Below, in pieces: positions 5,753-5,945 of a stretch of DNA of 5,945 nucleotides. The position numbers and the translations under genes are program-made. The number at the start of each line of letters is the position of its first letter. The first letter of the stretch is position 1. This DNA comes from JASFRI01 sp050115015 (lineage in GTDB: Bacteria; Acidobacteriota; Polarisedimenticolia; CBDVAL01), in contig JASFRI010000279.1 of NCBI GenBank assembly GCA_050115015.1, forward strand, positions 1 through 5,945, in the 5' to 3' direction. The notes under the pieces are model-generated. The model saw only the letters and a program-made list of their open reading frames with translations, was not told the origin of the DNA and searched no databases.

Positions 5753-5945
5753 CGGATGTACTCCTTCCACCACAGCGCCAGGTTGAACAGGAACCAGGGC
5801 TGGTGGCTTCGATCCCTCGCCAGCAGCGCCGCGACCTCGCCGGGGTCCAGAAGATCCGTCTCGTCGCAGAACGCCCGCAGCTCGCGCCGGATCTCGTCGC
5901 CCAGCCGGTCCAGCAGCCACTCGGACACGGGTACACCGAAGCCTT
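5749..5945 (-). CDS. asnB: Asparagine synthase (glutamine-hydrolysing) family, C-terminal 64 residues
   Basis: On the reverse strand the frame ending at TAG (5751-5749) is open to the right edge and reads GFGVPVSEWL, then a helical stretch, then LLDPGEVAALL and PWFLFNLALWWKEYIR before the stop. The GFGVP-x-x-EWL block, an acidic helical segment, a hydrophobic-Asp-Pro element and a final W-x-x-Y helix are the usual ending of class B asparagine synthetases, which use glutamine and ATP to amidate aspartate. The N-terminal glutaminase domain and the ATP-binding site lie outside the window, so activity cannot be judged. In polysaccharide loci such enzymes often stand for amidation of a sugar acid or other modification, so the true substrate may not be aspartate. 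The gene converges on the rightward unit, and the two stops share CTAG. The fragment is short, but the motif order is distinctive. Confidence 0.85.
   Translation of the reverse strand, partial: GFGVPVSEWLLDRLGDEIRRELRAFCDETDLLDPGEVAALLARDRSHQPWFLFNLALWWKEYIR

Noticed and set aside
5768..5812. CCACCA ... GCTGGTGG as a possible terminator hairpin between the convergent genes
   Set aside because: The arms are short and imperfect, the loop is about 26 bases, there is no T-run, and it lies inside the asnB-like coding sequence.
3968..5920. 650-codon open frame on the - strand, the longest in the window
   Set aside because: It lies antisense to two glycosyltransferases with intact family motifs and runs through the asnB-like frame as well. 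Its translation is dominated by R, P, H, D and G without any recognisable motif, as expected of a shadow frame in GC-rich DNA.
5691..5936. 81-codon open frame on the - strand at the right edge
   Set aside because: Out of frame with the asnB-like C-terminus, which is unmistakable in another - strand frame over the same bases.

Overview
The window is GC-rich (roughly 70% by eye), densely packed bacterial DNA from the middle of a cell-surface polysaccharide (O-antigen, capsule or exopolysaccharide) locus. Six genes are supported: a Wzx-type flippase (partial, left edge), three GT-B fold family 4 glycosyltransferases, an O-antigen ligase/polymerase (Wzy/WaaL superfamily) protein, and the C-terminus of an AsnB-type glutamine-dependent amidotransferase (partial, right edge). 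No mobile element, tRNA, rRNA or CRISPR array was seen. The phylum cannot be fixed from these genes; they suit a high-GC bacterium that assembles its polysaccharide on a lipid carrier.

Layout. Bases 1-1933 form a leftward unit: a glycosyltransferase (899-1933) followed by the flippase (902 to beyond base 1), joined by a GTGA stop/start overlap. Bases 1934-2116 are a divergent intergenic region. It holds a candidate leftward promoter (TTGCCC, 18 bp spacer, TATCCT), a strong two-part hairpin (1959-2015) in the leftward leader, a 10-bp palindrome next to the leftward start codon, and an extended -10 element (TGCTATTCT) 8 bases before the rightward GTG, which suggests a leaderless transcript. Bases 2117-5752 form a rightward unit: ligase/polymerase, glycosyltransferase, WbaZ-like glycosyltransferase. 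The last two overlap by ATGA. The first two are linked by an 11-codon mini-ORF whose start overlaps the ligase stop (ATGA) and whose stop overlaps the glycosyltransferase start (ATGA). The asnB-like gene converges from the right, and the two stop codons interlock in the palindrome CTAG (5749-5752).

How the genes would work together (inference from family knowledge): the three glycosyltransferases add sugars to a lipid-linked repeat unit on the cytoplasmic face, the flippase moves it across the inner membrane, and the Wzy/WaaL-type protein polymerises it or ligates it to an acceptor. The AsnB-like enzyme may amidate a sugar acid or simply make asparagine. No initiating phosphoglycosyltransferase, chain-length regulator or export porin lies in the window, so the locus must extend beyond both edges or depend on genes elsewhere. 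The parts belong to known families; the less ordinary signals are in the junctions and the divergent leader region.
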